This document shows, one piece after another, positions 32,710 through 41,425 of a DNA stretch of 44,772 nucleotides. The stretch spans positions 1-44,772 of the forward strand of contig CALFWZ010000043.1 in the NCBI GenBank assembly GCA_937928405.1. Reading direction: 5' to 3'. Under the pieces are notes generated by a model that searched no databases, was not told the origin of the DNA, and was given only the letters and a program-made list of their open reading frames with translations. The translations under genes and the position numbers were made by a program. Numbering within the stretch: the stretch's first letter is position 1; every line of letters starts with the position of its first letter. The DNA comes from an uncultured Saprospiraceae bacterium (GTDB lineage Bacteria; Bacteroidota; Bacteroidia; Chitinophagales; Saprospiraceae).

Positions 32710-34737
32710 TTATTCTTGATAAAGTTTCAATAGATCAAAAAAGAAAGGGTAAACGGTAAACTGTTTATTTCTAACGAATTCCACTGCAAGCGATTCTAGC
32801 AATAGTTGAATATCAAAATCGTTATCATTTCTATATCCAGAGAACTTTCTTATTATATGAGCTTTCGGTTGTTTTTTGTTGAAAGCTTGATAAGCCCCGA
32901 CAGAATAAGCATTATCAGAGGGGTCAAACCAAATACCTTGATAACCAAGTATTAAGTCTTTGCTTCGAGCACTAGCTTTAGGATTTTCCTTTTTTCGTTC
33001 CTTGATTCCAGCATAATTGTATAAAATTCTTTCTTTTCTTTTATCTTGGTTTTCTTCAATCTCAATTACTAAGTTTTTACCAATGATAAATTTTGTTGTC
33101 TCTAGTTGTTTATCACTAGAATAAGGGTACTTCGTCTTATGCTTCTTTATAACATCATCATTCCAATTCAGATTAAATGACTTCAGAAGTTCTTTTCTTT
33201 TTAGTTTTCCTTCTGGACTTTCAAAGTCAATAAATTTTGCGACACCATTTTCGAAGAATAGAATAGCCTTCCTAGAAATATAGGCTAAATCCCAGAGCAA
33301 GTTTCCTTCATTAATTGGAAAGTCTTCATGAGTATCACTTCCCATGAGGGGTTCACTATTAAGAATTTTTTTCTTTAAGAATAACTCATTTAAACAAACG
33401 ATAATCTTATCTTGCTCTAGCTTGAATTTGTCTATCTGATATTGAAAATATCCTTGATAGCTGAAAGGGTTATCGTTAAAATCAGATGAATTGTTAGGAT
33501 TTACATTTAAACTCTGTTTTGGTATTTGAGAGTGTTTTTTATATAAGCTTTTATAAGGGTCGGCAAACCCTTTGAGTGATAAAAATCCCGTAGGCAACCC
33601 ATCCGAACCAGCTTTAAAATCTTCCGGTGTATAATCTTGTAAAATTAAAACAGGAGTGGAAGGTGTAAATTCTTCTTCTATTATTTTTTCAAATTTTACT
33701 TTTAACCTATTTTCAGTACTAAAATCATTAAGGAAATCAATGTACTCTTGAAGTGGAACTGTACTTATTAATTTGTCATTTTCAATAAGGCGATTATCAA
33801 AAACAAAAATTTTCTTTAAGGCATGAATGGGAATTCCATTTACGGTATATCCATCTTTCTTGTTTGAATATTTATTTTCTCTTCTGTTTTTTATTCTTGG
33901 GGTATAAGGCTTACAACTATCTCTTAATTTTGCCTCAACTCTAATATCAAATTCATCTTTTAAATATTTAGAAAAGTTTTCTTGAAAATTATAAATTATA
34001 TAGCCAAGAGAATTTTTCCAATTAGCATCATCAGAATGCCAATTGAACTTTGTGGGCCTACTTTTATTTGGCTTTGATGGAATCCAAATTTTATTCTTTT
34101 TATAAGACTGACAATTCAATACTTCTTTCGGTTTAATTTGGCTGAAAAAAGCACCATTTTTACTAATTACTTGTTCATAAAATTGATTTTGATATAAAAA
34201 ATCTGGATTTATTTTTTCGACATTTGCTTTATGAAAATACTTTATTTGAGGGACGATAAAAAATTCTTCAAACTTCTCTGGTTTCATCATGAAAGCTGAA
34301 TTTGCGCGGAGATCAATATGGACTGCAGTTGCAAATTCTTCATTTGTTTTTCCTATTGCATAAATTTTATTCTGACAAATTCGATGAAGCTTATCTGAAT
34401 TATAGAAAAACTGAGAGAAAAGAATTTTTAAAATTTCGCTCCATCGAATTTCATTAAAACCAATTTGTTGGCCCTTAGAGAGATGGTTTAGATACTCAAA
34501 GTTAATCGGTTGTGGTTTTTCTTTTTTATTTAAGAGTACGTAAATTGCGGGCACATGAGAATGAAAATAATATGGTCGATCTAATTTATCTTTATATTCA
34601 TTATGTGTTTTAAGGTGTCTTTTATCAGAATAGTTAAAATTTTGGGGTAAACGGTACCTATAAAGAGATAACTTCTTTTTAAGGTTTGAAAAACTGTTAT
34701 GCTCCAGGTCTAAAATAAAGTTTGTTGTTCTAAGCAT
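32710..34737 (-). CDS. Unassigned 675-aa protein in operon with helicase-nuclease; possible MID-PIWI-like
   Basis: I do not firmly recognise this protein. It is soluble, Lys/Asn/Phe-rich, and has no signal peptide or membrane span. Residues 360-412 read TPVLILQDYTPEDF ... DPYKSLYKKHSQIPKQSLNVN, which resembles the MID region of Argonaute/PIWI proteins (a strand, then Y-x-x-x-K and IPxQ before the PIWI domain). Residues about 440-675 could be a degenerate PIWI fold (KIIVCLNELFLKK, DLILGYQGIWFDPSDNAYSVGAY, and a terminal RNKQFTVYPFFFDLLKLYQE). No clear catalytic Asp tetrad is visible. The start lies 3 bp after the stop of the helicase gene (TGA AAC ATG), so the two are co-transcribed and probably work together. 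If the resemblance holds, the pair would match the composition of pPIWI_RE systems (PIWI, helicase, nuclease). This is inference from weak similarity. Confidence 0.7.
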   Translation of the reverse strand: MLRTTNFILDLEHNSFSNLKKKLSLYRYRLPQNFNYSDKRHLKTHNEYKDKLDRPYYFHSHVPAIYVLLNKKEKPQPINFEYLNHLSKGQQIGFNEIRWSEILKILFSQFFYNSDKLHRICQNKIYAIGKTNEEFATAVHIDLRANSAFMMKPEKFEEFFIVPQIKYFHKANVEKINPDFLYQNQFYEQVISKNGAFFSQIKPKEVLNCQSYKKNKIWIPSKPNKSRPTKFNWHSDDANWKNSLGYIIYNFQENFSKYLKDEFDIRVEAKLRDSCKPYTPRIKNRRENKYSNKKDGYTVNGIPIHALKKIFVFDNRLIENDKLISTVPLQEYIDFLNDFSTENRLKVKFEKIIEEEFTPSTPVLILQDYTPEDFKAGSDGLPTGFLSLKGFADPYKSLYKKHSQIPKQSLNVNPNNSSDFNDNPFSYQGYFQYQIDKFKLEQDKIIVCLNELFLKKKILNSEPLMGSDTHEDFPINEGNLLWDLAYISRKAILFFENGVAKFIDFESPEGKLKRKELLKSFNLNWNDDVIKKHKTKYPYSSDKQLETTKFIIGKNLVIEIEENQDKRKERILYNYAGIKERKKENPKASARSKDLILGYQGIWFDPSDNAYSVGAYQAFNKKQPKAHIIRKFSGYRNDNDFDIQLLLESLAVEFVRNKQFTVYPFFFDLLKLYQE

Positions 34738-34740
34738 GTT

Positions 34741-37700
34741 TCATTTTTTGAGAAGGTGATCTAGTAAAACAGTAAATCCTTCAGTTAGCTTATTGTAGCC
34801 TGCATCACTGCCGTCCCTTGATAATACGGCTGGTACTACTATAATTCTAGCTTTAAGAAAGTTATTATCAATGATATTAAAATTTTCATCGTAATATCTA
34901 ATAATACTTTCTTCGTCGCCTAAAAGATTTAGATAAATCAATTTACAATCGGTCGATTTGTAAAAACTATTAATTGCGTTCCATTTTCTTATAGAGAGAT
35001 CCTTAAACTTTTTTTCATTCAATTTTAAATGGTAAAAAGGATCATCAGGTGGTAGTGAGAAATTTCTGATTGTTCGTTGACCGTAATTTTTAAAATCAAT
35101 GAACCAGCTTTTGCCTTTTATTTTGCTATCAGCAAGTTCAAACAATTCATTAGGAATTTCAGATTCATCCAGAGGTAATGAATTCTTTATGAGAATTGCC
35201 TTTATAGCCTCTTCTCCAATGGCACCAGATAAAATAGACTGGTAAAAATAAGGGACAAAAAACTGATGATGATTGTCGAATCCTAATTGGTACCCCCTGA
35301 TTCTGAAATATTTCCTGATGATTTCGTTTTCTCTAATAACTTTATAGATTCCATCTAAATTCCAATATTTGAAATTACTATCAATTAAATCAATCGGAAT
35401 GATTTCGCTATTTTGATTGATATTTAGTTTTCCATCTTTGTAGTATGGTGTGGTGAAAACAAAAGAATTCTCTTGAGCGATAGGATGATTAAAATTATGA
35501 CGTAAACTTATTCGTCTAATGGTTTCCCAATCCTCACGAACGTTCTTAGAATTATCTTTATCTAATTGGCCTTGTCTAAGTAAATCGAGACGGTTTAATT
35601 GTAAATTGATAAATGCCTTACACTCACCGTCTATTTTTTTCAATCTCTCCTCTTTAAGATCAGAAATATCATCTTGAGTCTTTTGATGTTGATCTCCTAT
35701 CTGTTGGAATAATTCTACAATATTGTTAGAGAAATATTTTGCAATTTTATTCTTTATAAATAATCTTTCGTCTAATTTGAAAAATTCTTCAAATACTCGA
35801 AATGCATTATCTCCTAATCTAATAGTTTGGTCATCCATAGGATTCCATACCCTCTCAATTCTGCCAAGAGCTTGGATGAATACAGAAAGCTGGTTAAATA
35901 AACCATCTTCCGTTGATTCTAAATATTCACTATTATAATCACCACATTTTCTAATTCTGTTCAAATGACTCTTAAATTGTTTTTGAGTAATGAGATTACT
36001 TTTTTCAAGTTTTGAAAGGTAATAGATGTTTTGCTTAATTATGGAATTTTCATTTTCAGTGTTTCTATGATCGATTGAGCTAAAATAAAAAAATGGAGAA
36101 TCCAGCAAATGGATGTTTTTGAAATCTCTTAAATCATTTCTATCCCTATTTCGGTATCCTTTTTTAGCTTTGTAATACTGTAAATTAATTCCATTGCCTG
36201 CGGAATTAAACGTAGTGATTAAGATAACTGTTTTTTTTTGCCAGAAGAGACTATTGTAAAAATCTTCAGTATTCTTATTGTTCTGAATAAGCTTTGCCTG
36301 TTGGGCATCGAAAAAGACTACAATTGAAGTTGTCTTTTTAACTGTAATTTCATAATATTTAAATTGGGTTGTATTATCAATTATTGTCTCAAATGAATAT
36401 AAATTGTCTTCATGCTGTGAATCACAATTATTAAAAAAAGCAAGAATTTGCTTAAAAGAACTTACAAAGATTAGGTGTGTATCTGATTTTTTTTCTATTG
36501 TAGTTTTGGATTGGTCAATCCAGACAAGAGTGGACAAAAAATGTTTTAATCTATCTTTACAATACTTATTGTTAGATTTAAAAACGTCTTCTCCGTCTTC
36601 ATTATATAATCCAAGACTTGCAACAATTTCGACGAAATCATTGTGTTCGCCACTTGAGTTATAGTTAGCTAATTCAAATTTTACACTGTTCTTTCTTGTC
36701 TCTATTTTTGCTTTATTAGCTTTGTTTATATCATTTATGTCTTCGGAACTGGTTTCATGAAAATTATTTCCAAGTTGTTTTGCAAACCAATTAATGTCAA
36801 AGTTTTTAACTAGCCTTGGTATTTCTCCGGTTGCTGAAAGGCCAAATACCAAATTGTTTTTGGCAAGATTTAAAATTATTTTTTCAGGAGTTTCGTGTAT
36901 TGAATAATATTTAAATTTCACTTCCTCCGTATCTGCTTGGGCATTAGTGAATTCTTTGATTTCATAAAGACTAAATCCATTGTAGTGCAAATATTCATAA
37001 TTAGTAGTTACGTCTTTTCCTACCTTTGGGAAAACATACATGGATTTTATCAATCTTTTAAAGGCATCCGAGGTTTCAAAGCAATGTCTTAATAGTTCTC
37101 GGTACAACAAAATATTTTCATCCTCTAGATCATTGAATAATTTGATGATCTTTATGGCTGAATTTTTAACAACATCAAAAAGAATAAATGCTTTTAGCTT
37201 AGTTTCTTCAAATGTTAAATCAAAAGAGTTTTCTCTATTATTATCATTTAGATATAACTTACTTTCTACAATCGTATAGTTGGTCTGGAATATTGCTTTG
37301 CCTTTAACAGCATCATTGGTGCAAACAAAGTGTACAATTTCTGGGAATTTTATTTTGTGAATCTTTTCTAGATATTCTATCCCTTCAATTATTTTTTTAA
37401 TCCGATCTTTAAATTCTGGACTGTTGTTGAGATAATTTGCTGATGGCAATTTGTTAACTGCCATCGCTTGATAAAAAGCCGAAACAAACTTAAAAGGATG
37501 TTCAAGGTCAGGTTCATCGCAAATGAGCTGCAGAAGGTCATTTTCCAAGAAGTCAAACTCATCCAAGATGATAATATTATTGCCATTATCGCCTTTAAAC
37601 TGATTAAGGTTTATAGTTTTTTTGCCATCAAAAAAGCCTTTGAAAGCTTTGTGAATCGTTACCAATAACAATTTTTTCTGAGAATTATTTTTAAACTCGA

Positions 37701-38280
37701 GGTAAGGAAATATTGATAGTATTGAAGGATTTTTTATTAAGCTTTGATAATCATTTTGAGTGAACCCGAAATCATTGTTAGAAATATTATTATCAGTACT
37801 GTTTTTGTATGCTTCTTTTATGATGTTGCGAAAACAAGAGATAATACTACTAATCTTACCTTCAATGTAATTTTTATCATCGAAACCATCATCTATATAC
37901 TGGGCAGTTCTTTTATAACCATTTATAAATTTTTGAAAAGATACCCTTACAGATCCAATACTTTTTAAATAACCATAATATTTTTTAATTAAGGGTTCGT
38001 CGGTGAGCAATGGTAAGAGGTCTGAATCCTTAAATAAATCGTAATTGCTTTTCAAGTGAACACATCTGGCGAGGCCAACACTCCTTTTCAGTTCTTCAAG
38101 TAGTTGAATTCTATTTGCAACATAAATGAATTTTCTTTCATCTTCATTTGGGTGGTTCAGAATCGTCTGCACAATACCACTTGTTTTACCAAGTCCCGTA
38201 CCACCAAGAACTAATTTCAACCCAGTAGCATGACTGTTTATAGTTCTACCGTAGTAGTTGGAGTAGTAAGAGGTTTTCAT
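34741..38280 (-). CDS. SF2 helicase fused to a PD-(D/E)XK nuclease-like domain
   Basis: 1,179 aa. Helicase motifs in order: Walker A GGTGLGKT (26-33), Ia-like FIYVANRIQLLEEL (51-64), VTIHKAF (207-213), Walker B ILDEFD (238-243), motif III LSATGE (481-486), motif V TFNSAGNGINLQ (690-701) and motif VI QALGRIER (803-810). The DEFD box replaces the common DEAH/DEAD. Long insertions separate the two RecA domains. At about 1018-1090 GEEAIKAIL, ELADSKI and FIDFKNYG fit a restriction-type nuclease: Glu1023/1024, Asp1051, Asp1062-x-Lys1064. Such fusions occur in defence systems, where the helicase unwinds or loads on foreign DNA and the nuclease cuts. The gene is visibly AT-richer than the genes around 22-30 kb, which suggests transfer. 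A good promoter lies just upstream. Confidence 0.8.
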   Translation of the reverse strand: MKTSYYSNYYGRTINSHATGLKLVLGGTGLGKTSGIVQTILNHPNEDERKFIYVANRIQLLEELKRSVGLARCVHLKSNYDLFKDSDLLPLLTDEPLIKKYYGYLKSIGSVRVSFQKFINGYKRTAQYIDDGFDDKNYIEGKISSIISCFRNIIKEAYKNSTDNNISNNDFGFTQNDYQSLIKNPSILSIFPYLEFKNNSQKKLLLVTIHKAFKGFFDGKKTINLNQFKGDNGNNIIILDEFDFLENDLLQLICDEPDLEHPFKFVSAFYQAMAVNKLPSANYLNNSPEFKDRIKKIIEGIEYLEKIHKIKFPEIVHFVCTNDAVKGKAIFQTNYTIVESKLYLNDNNRENSFDLTFEETKLKAFILFDVVKNSAIKIIKLFNDLEDENILLYRELLRHCFETSDAFKRLIKSMYVFPKVGKDVTTNYEYLHYNGFSLYEIKEFTNAQADTEEVKFKYYSIHETPEKIILNLAKNNLVFGLSATGEIPRLVKNFDINWFAKQLGNNFHETSSEDINDINKANKAKIETRKNSVKFELANYNSSGEHNDFVEIVASLGLYNEDGEDVFKSNNKYCKDRLKHFLSTLVWIDQSKTTIEKKSDTHLIFVSSFKQILAFFNNCDSQHEDNLYSFETIIDNTTQFKYYEITVKKTTSIVVFFDAQQAKLIQNNKNTEDFYNSLFWQKKTVILITTFNSAGNGINLQYYKAKKGYRNRDRNDLRDFKNIHLLDSPFFYFSSIDHRNTENENSIIKQNIYYLSKLEKSNLITQKQFKSHLNRIRKCGDYNSEYLESTEDGLFNQLSVFIQALGRIERVWNPMDDQTIRLGDNAFRVFEEFFKLDERLFIKNKIAKYFSNNIVELFQQIGDQHQKTQDDISDLKEERLKKIDGECKAFINLQLNRLDLLRQGQLDKDNSKNVREDWETIRRISLRHNFNHPIAQENSFVFTTPYYKDGKLNINQNSEIIPIDLIDSNFKYWNLDGIYKVIRENEIIRKYFRIRGYQLGFDNHHQFFVPYFYQSILSGAIGEEAIKAILIKNSLPLDESEIPNELFELADSKIKGKSWFIDFKNYGQRTIRNFSLPPDDPFYHLKLNEKKFKDLSIRKWNAINSFYKSTDCKLIYLNLLGDEESIIRYYDENFNIIDNNFLKARIIVVPAVLSRDGSDAGYNKLTEGFTVLLDHLLKK

Positions 38281-38306
38281 TGTTTGGATTTTTTCTACTT
38301 TTTTCG

Positions 38307-38337
38307 TAAAAATAAAGTCAGAAAAAAAGAAATCAAA
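38307..38337 (-). promoter_or_regulatory. Promoter of the helicase-nuclease operon
   Basis: On the minus strand: TTTG (38337-38334), exactly 19 bp, then TATTTTTA (38314-38307), one mismatch from TANNTTTG. The leader before the ATG at 38280 would be about 20 nt. Confidence 0.6.
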
Positions 38338-38365
38338 ATTTTAGTTGGATAAAAATATTTTTAGT

Positions 38366-38382
38366 ATCAACAAAATGTTGAT
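38366..38382. promoter_or_regulatory. Perfect palindrome upstream of the helicase promoter
   Basis: ATCAACA-AAA-TGTTGAT, 7-bp arms and a 3-bp centre, about 29 bp upstream of the -33 box. Symmetry and position fit an operator for a dimeric regulator, though no regulator gene is present in the operon. The rest of the 38281-38493 gap is AT-rich with nothing else clear. Confidence 0.4.
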
Positions 38383-38493
38383 TAGCATTATTTTGATTAT
38401 ATTTTGAAGGTAGTTATTCAAAGAAGAATGGCTTCTGTCTTAAAATTTTCCTCTTTTACAATGCCGCTGAATCAATCAAGGTCAAAATTCTAG

Positions 38494-40557
38494 CTACCTT
38501 ATCAAAGTCAAATCCCCCGAAAAAGAGACTTCTTCTCCATTTGGATAGACAAGTTCAATCAGGTAAACATACACACCAGTATCCATTTCTCTACCATCCC
38601 ACCTGTGTTGATTAGTGGAATTTAGTTCTTGCGTACTTTTAAAAACAACTCCTCCCCACCGATTATAAACCATGAACTTTCTTACTAATATTTCTTGCCC
38701 ACTGGAAGGAAGAAAGAATTCAAAATAATCATTGATTCCATCGCCATTTGGTGAAAAGGCGTTTGGGATGAAAGGTGCATTATTATAATTTAGCTTAACT
38801 TCATACTCGTAAGAACAATTGTTTGAATCAAAAATGGTTAAAAAATAGCTTTCAATTTCAGGTTCTGTTTTTGTTATTCTTGGATTAGGGCAGTTATTAC
38901 AACTTAAACCAATATTGGGAGTCCATTCAAAGTCAAAGTCATTTTGAATATTAGTTGCTAGAACTCCTTGTCCTGTGGTACTTATATAAATTTCTTCAGG
39001 AAGTAGAACCTCTGGTTCAGGATATTCAAATACTTGAAAAACTATAACAGAATCACAAGGCCCATTTCCTTCAATAGTTATAGTATCTATGGAACCCTTA
39101 ACGTATTCTTCTCCTTGAATTGATATGGAAGTATTCTCACAAATAAAGTATTCAATGTAGTTTGTATCAATTTTTTCAAAATCTATATTAATCGTTACCA
39201 TTGAATCACAACCTCTAAAATTTTCTAATAACTCTACTCCTGTTGGATTATTCTCATTGTAGAGTGACCCATTAACAACCAAAGAAAAATTACTGCCTTC
39301 ACAGGACTCTTGTTCTATTATCTTGTCCGAGTTCGACAAAAAGTTTAGCTGGATATTTACTATTGAATCACAACCAACTATATTTTGAAGTATCTCATTT
39401 CCCGTAGGATTTGTCTGGTCATAAGTAATATTATTTACAACGATAGAAAAGGAATCTTCTTCACAACTAGTCCACTCAAAGAAACTTGAATCATTATAAA
39501 GTTCTCTCACCTCCGTTAAAATTATTGAGTCACAGCCTTTGAAATTTAAAATAGTGTCTACAAAAAAGCCAACTTGAGTAGTTAATACTCCCGATGGTAA
39601 CTGAGCAGATTCGCCAGGACAGATTTCTAAAACAGACATGGCAGAGTTAACTCCAGAAGCAATTTGACATCCATAGGCGAAAGTATTACAAGCGAAAATA
39701 TCTTGTTGGTTATTTATCTGATCACCAAGGGTCATGATCCCTGGAGCGTTGGCAAAAATTGAAATATCACTGACAATAATATCATTAGTTGCATTATCTA
39801 AGAGAATTGTGGGACGACCTTCTGCATCAACGGCAAGAGTTTGATATCCAGATAGGGGTCCATCCGTAAAGACTGCCTGATAATTCCCTCCTTGATTAAA
39901 TGAGTCCACTACTCCAAATGGTCTATCAAAGATTGAGAATAGGGTGTTATTTGGTGCAGGACTATTTGGATTAATATTAACATTTCCAACACTATATCCC
40001 CAAGGAACGGCCTCTGCCTGACCGACAATGACTAAATTGCTTTCGCAAGTAGTTGACCATGCCCTTATATGTTCCAGCGTTGCTTCAGGAACCGATGTCG
40101 CAGTATTACTACCTGTCCCAGCAACGGTATCAATATTGAAAGAGCCAACAAAAAATAGATCACATGCTTGGCAAGTTATATCTTCTACACTGGTAATATC
40201 TTGAATAGGGTCTAGGATGAGTGGATTTTTTACAATTCCTGCTGGACCAAAATATGCTGGATTAAGTAATTTTAAGGAAAGGCTATTTTCCATGAAAAAG
40301 CCATCTAAGGAATAATTACAAATAGTAAGATCAAACCCTAAACAATATGGATCATTTGGTAAGTAGCATACTTTGATGGTGTCACTTTGTTTGCAAAAGC
40401 AATCGTTAGTAGAAAAGTTAGAATTTGTTAATTCTGATTGTGGTAAGAAATATCCACTGTTGATGAAAATAAGAACACTACCAATAATTAGAATACAAAA
40501 ACGGTAACTATTGCTTCTTAATCCATTCGTCTTTGGTGCTGTACATTTTTTTATCAT
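38494..40557 (-). CDS. T9SS type B secreted protein with CDS(I/V)V repeats
   Basis: 687 aa. A long basic N-region leads to a hydrophobic stretch at about 20-37 (FCILIIGSVLIFINSGYF), a signal peptide or anchor. A central domain of unknown type (about 50-310; FSIFDRPFGVVDSFNQGGNYQAVF) is followed by four repeats of about 65-70 aa ending in GCDS(I/M)(I/V): CPGESAQLPSG, SCEEDSFSIVVNNITYDQTNPTG, SCEGSNFSLVVNGSLYNENNPTG, ICENTSISIQGEEYVKG. A short Ig/PKD-like module precedes a CHU_C-type end: FIPNAFSPNGDGINDYFEFF, VYNRWGGVVFKS, RWDGREMDTGVYVYLIEL, SFSGDLTLIR. Its first 50 bp overlap the end of the upstream gene, so the two are translationally linked. It is probably a surface-attached protein exported by T9SS. 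Confidence 0.87.
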   Translation of the reverse strand: MIKKCTAPKTNGLRSNSYRFCILIIGSVLIFINSGYFLPQSELTNSNFSTNDCFCKQSDTIKVCYLPNDPYCLGFDLTICNYSLDGFFMENSLSLKLLNPAYFGPAGIVKNPLILDPIQDITSVEDITCQACDLFFVGSFNIDTVAGTGSNTATSVPEATLEHIRAWSTTCESNLVIVGQAEAVPWGYSVGNVNINPNSPAPNNTLFSIFDRPFGVVDSFNQGGNYQAVFTDGPLSGYQTLAVDAEGRPTILLDNATNDIIVSDISIFANAPGIMTLGDQINNQQDIFACNTFAYGCQIASGVNSAMSVLEICPGESAQLPSGVLTTQVGFFVDTILNFKGCDSIILTEVRELYNDSSFFEWTSCEEDSFSIVVNNITYDQTNPTGNEILQNIVGCDSIVNIQLNFLSNSDKIIEQESCEGSNFSLVVNGSLYNENNPTGVELLENFRGCDSMVTINIDFEKIDTNYIEYFICENTSISIQGEEYVKGSIDTITIEGNGPCDSVIVFQVFEYPEPEVLLPEEIYISTTGQGVLATNIQNDFDFEWTPNIGLSCNNCPNPRITKTEPEIESYFLTIFDSNNCSYEYEVKLNYNNAPFIPNAFSPNGDGINDYFEFFLPSSGQEILVRKFMVYNRWGGVVFKSTQELNSTNQHRWDGREMDTGVYVYLIELVYPNGEEVSFSGDLTLIR

Positions 40558-41314
40558 CTCTATTAGCGGTTTCTTTTCTTTTTACACCAGAAAGGTCAGG
40601 AATTTCTAAGGGTAGATACCCTGCTTCATCAAGTTTTTTATTAATGGTTAGATAGGCTTGTTGATTATTACCATTTCGAAATCCAGAATATAGGCTTTTA
40701 TTACAAAACATTTTAAATCTATAGTCACTAACGGGTAACTCTGAAAGGAATAAAATGAAAGCTTTATGGGAAGCTTGGAAAAATTCTCTTTTATCTCCTC
40801 CGTATTTTGAAGACGGATTTAAAGAATCATTTTCTGGAAACCGAGAAAAGTAAAGCTTGATAACTTCTGCTAAACAGCCATAACCTGATTCCTGATTTCC
40901 TAAATGAAAATGAGTTTTCGCATTCTTGATAAGCAAATATTGATGAGATACCAGAACGGTGCCAAGCCGCTTTCTAAGGTTTTTATAGAAGACTTCCATC
41001 CGCTCATTAGTTTCAGTGCTTAAATACCTGCGATATGGATATGAAAAATTAATAAAATATTGAAGGAAGTCAATATCATAAATGTTAGGGTCTTGTACGT
41101 AGAATTTTGAAAAAATACTTTCTAAACTATCTCTACCATCTTCACGTTCAAATATACCCCAAACTACGTCTTCCAAGTTACTTAAATCACAATTACCTTT
41201 TTCGGTGATCCGCTGAGTATTCTGCTCCACTAACAAATTGATATTAATCAAAGAATCTTGAGCGTACAAAAAAGAAGGAGTAATTATAAAAAGTAAAAGT
41301 ATAAAAAAATTCAT
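40508..41314 (-). CDS. Secreted protein of unknown function
   Basis: 268 aa from the ATG at 41314, chosen because it gives a clean signal peptide (MNFFILLLFIITPSFLYAQ|DS). An ATG 36 bp upstream (41350) would add 12 polar residues. The mature part is mainly alpha-helical and charged: CDLSNLEDVVWGIFEREDGRDSLESIFSKFY, YPYRRYLSTETNERMEVFYKNLRKRLG, NAKTHFHLGNQESGYGCLAEVIKLYFSRFPENDS. This last segment reads like a TPR-type helix pair, so a periplasmic helical-repeat fold is possible. No family recognised and no T9SS tail, so it may stay in the periplasm. Its end overlaps the type B cargo gene by 50 bp. Confidence 0.75.
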   Translation of the reverse strand: MNFFILLLFIITPSFLYAQDSLININLLVEQNTQRITEKGNCDLSNLEDVVWGIFEREDGRDSLESIFSKFYVQDPNIYDIDFLQYFINFSYPYRRYLSTETNERMEVFYKNLRKRLGTVLVSHQYLLIKNAKTHFHLGNQESGYGCLAEVIKLYFSRFPENDSLNPSSKYGGDKREFFQASHKAFILFLSELPVSDYRFKMFCNKSLYSGFRNGNNQQAYLTINKKLDEAGYLPLEIPDLSGVKRKETANRDDKKMYSTKDEWIKKQ

Positions 41315-41425
41315 GTTTAGATGATTATTATTTTTAACTAAAGGAAACATCTATTTAACTAAAGGAAACACCAAAATATTATGCAATACAATATTGCTTT
41401 TTAGCCAAAAGAGACAATTGATATT

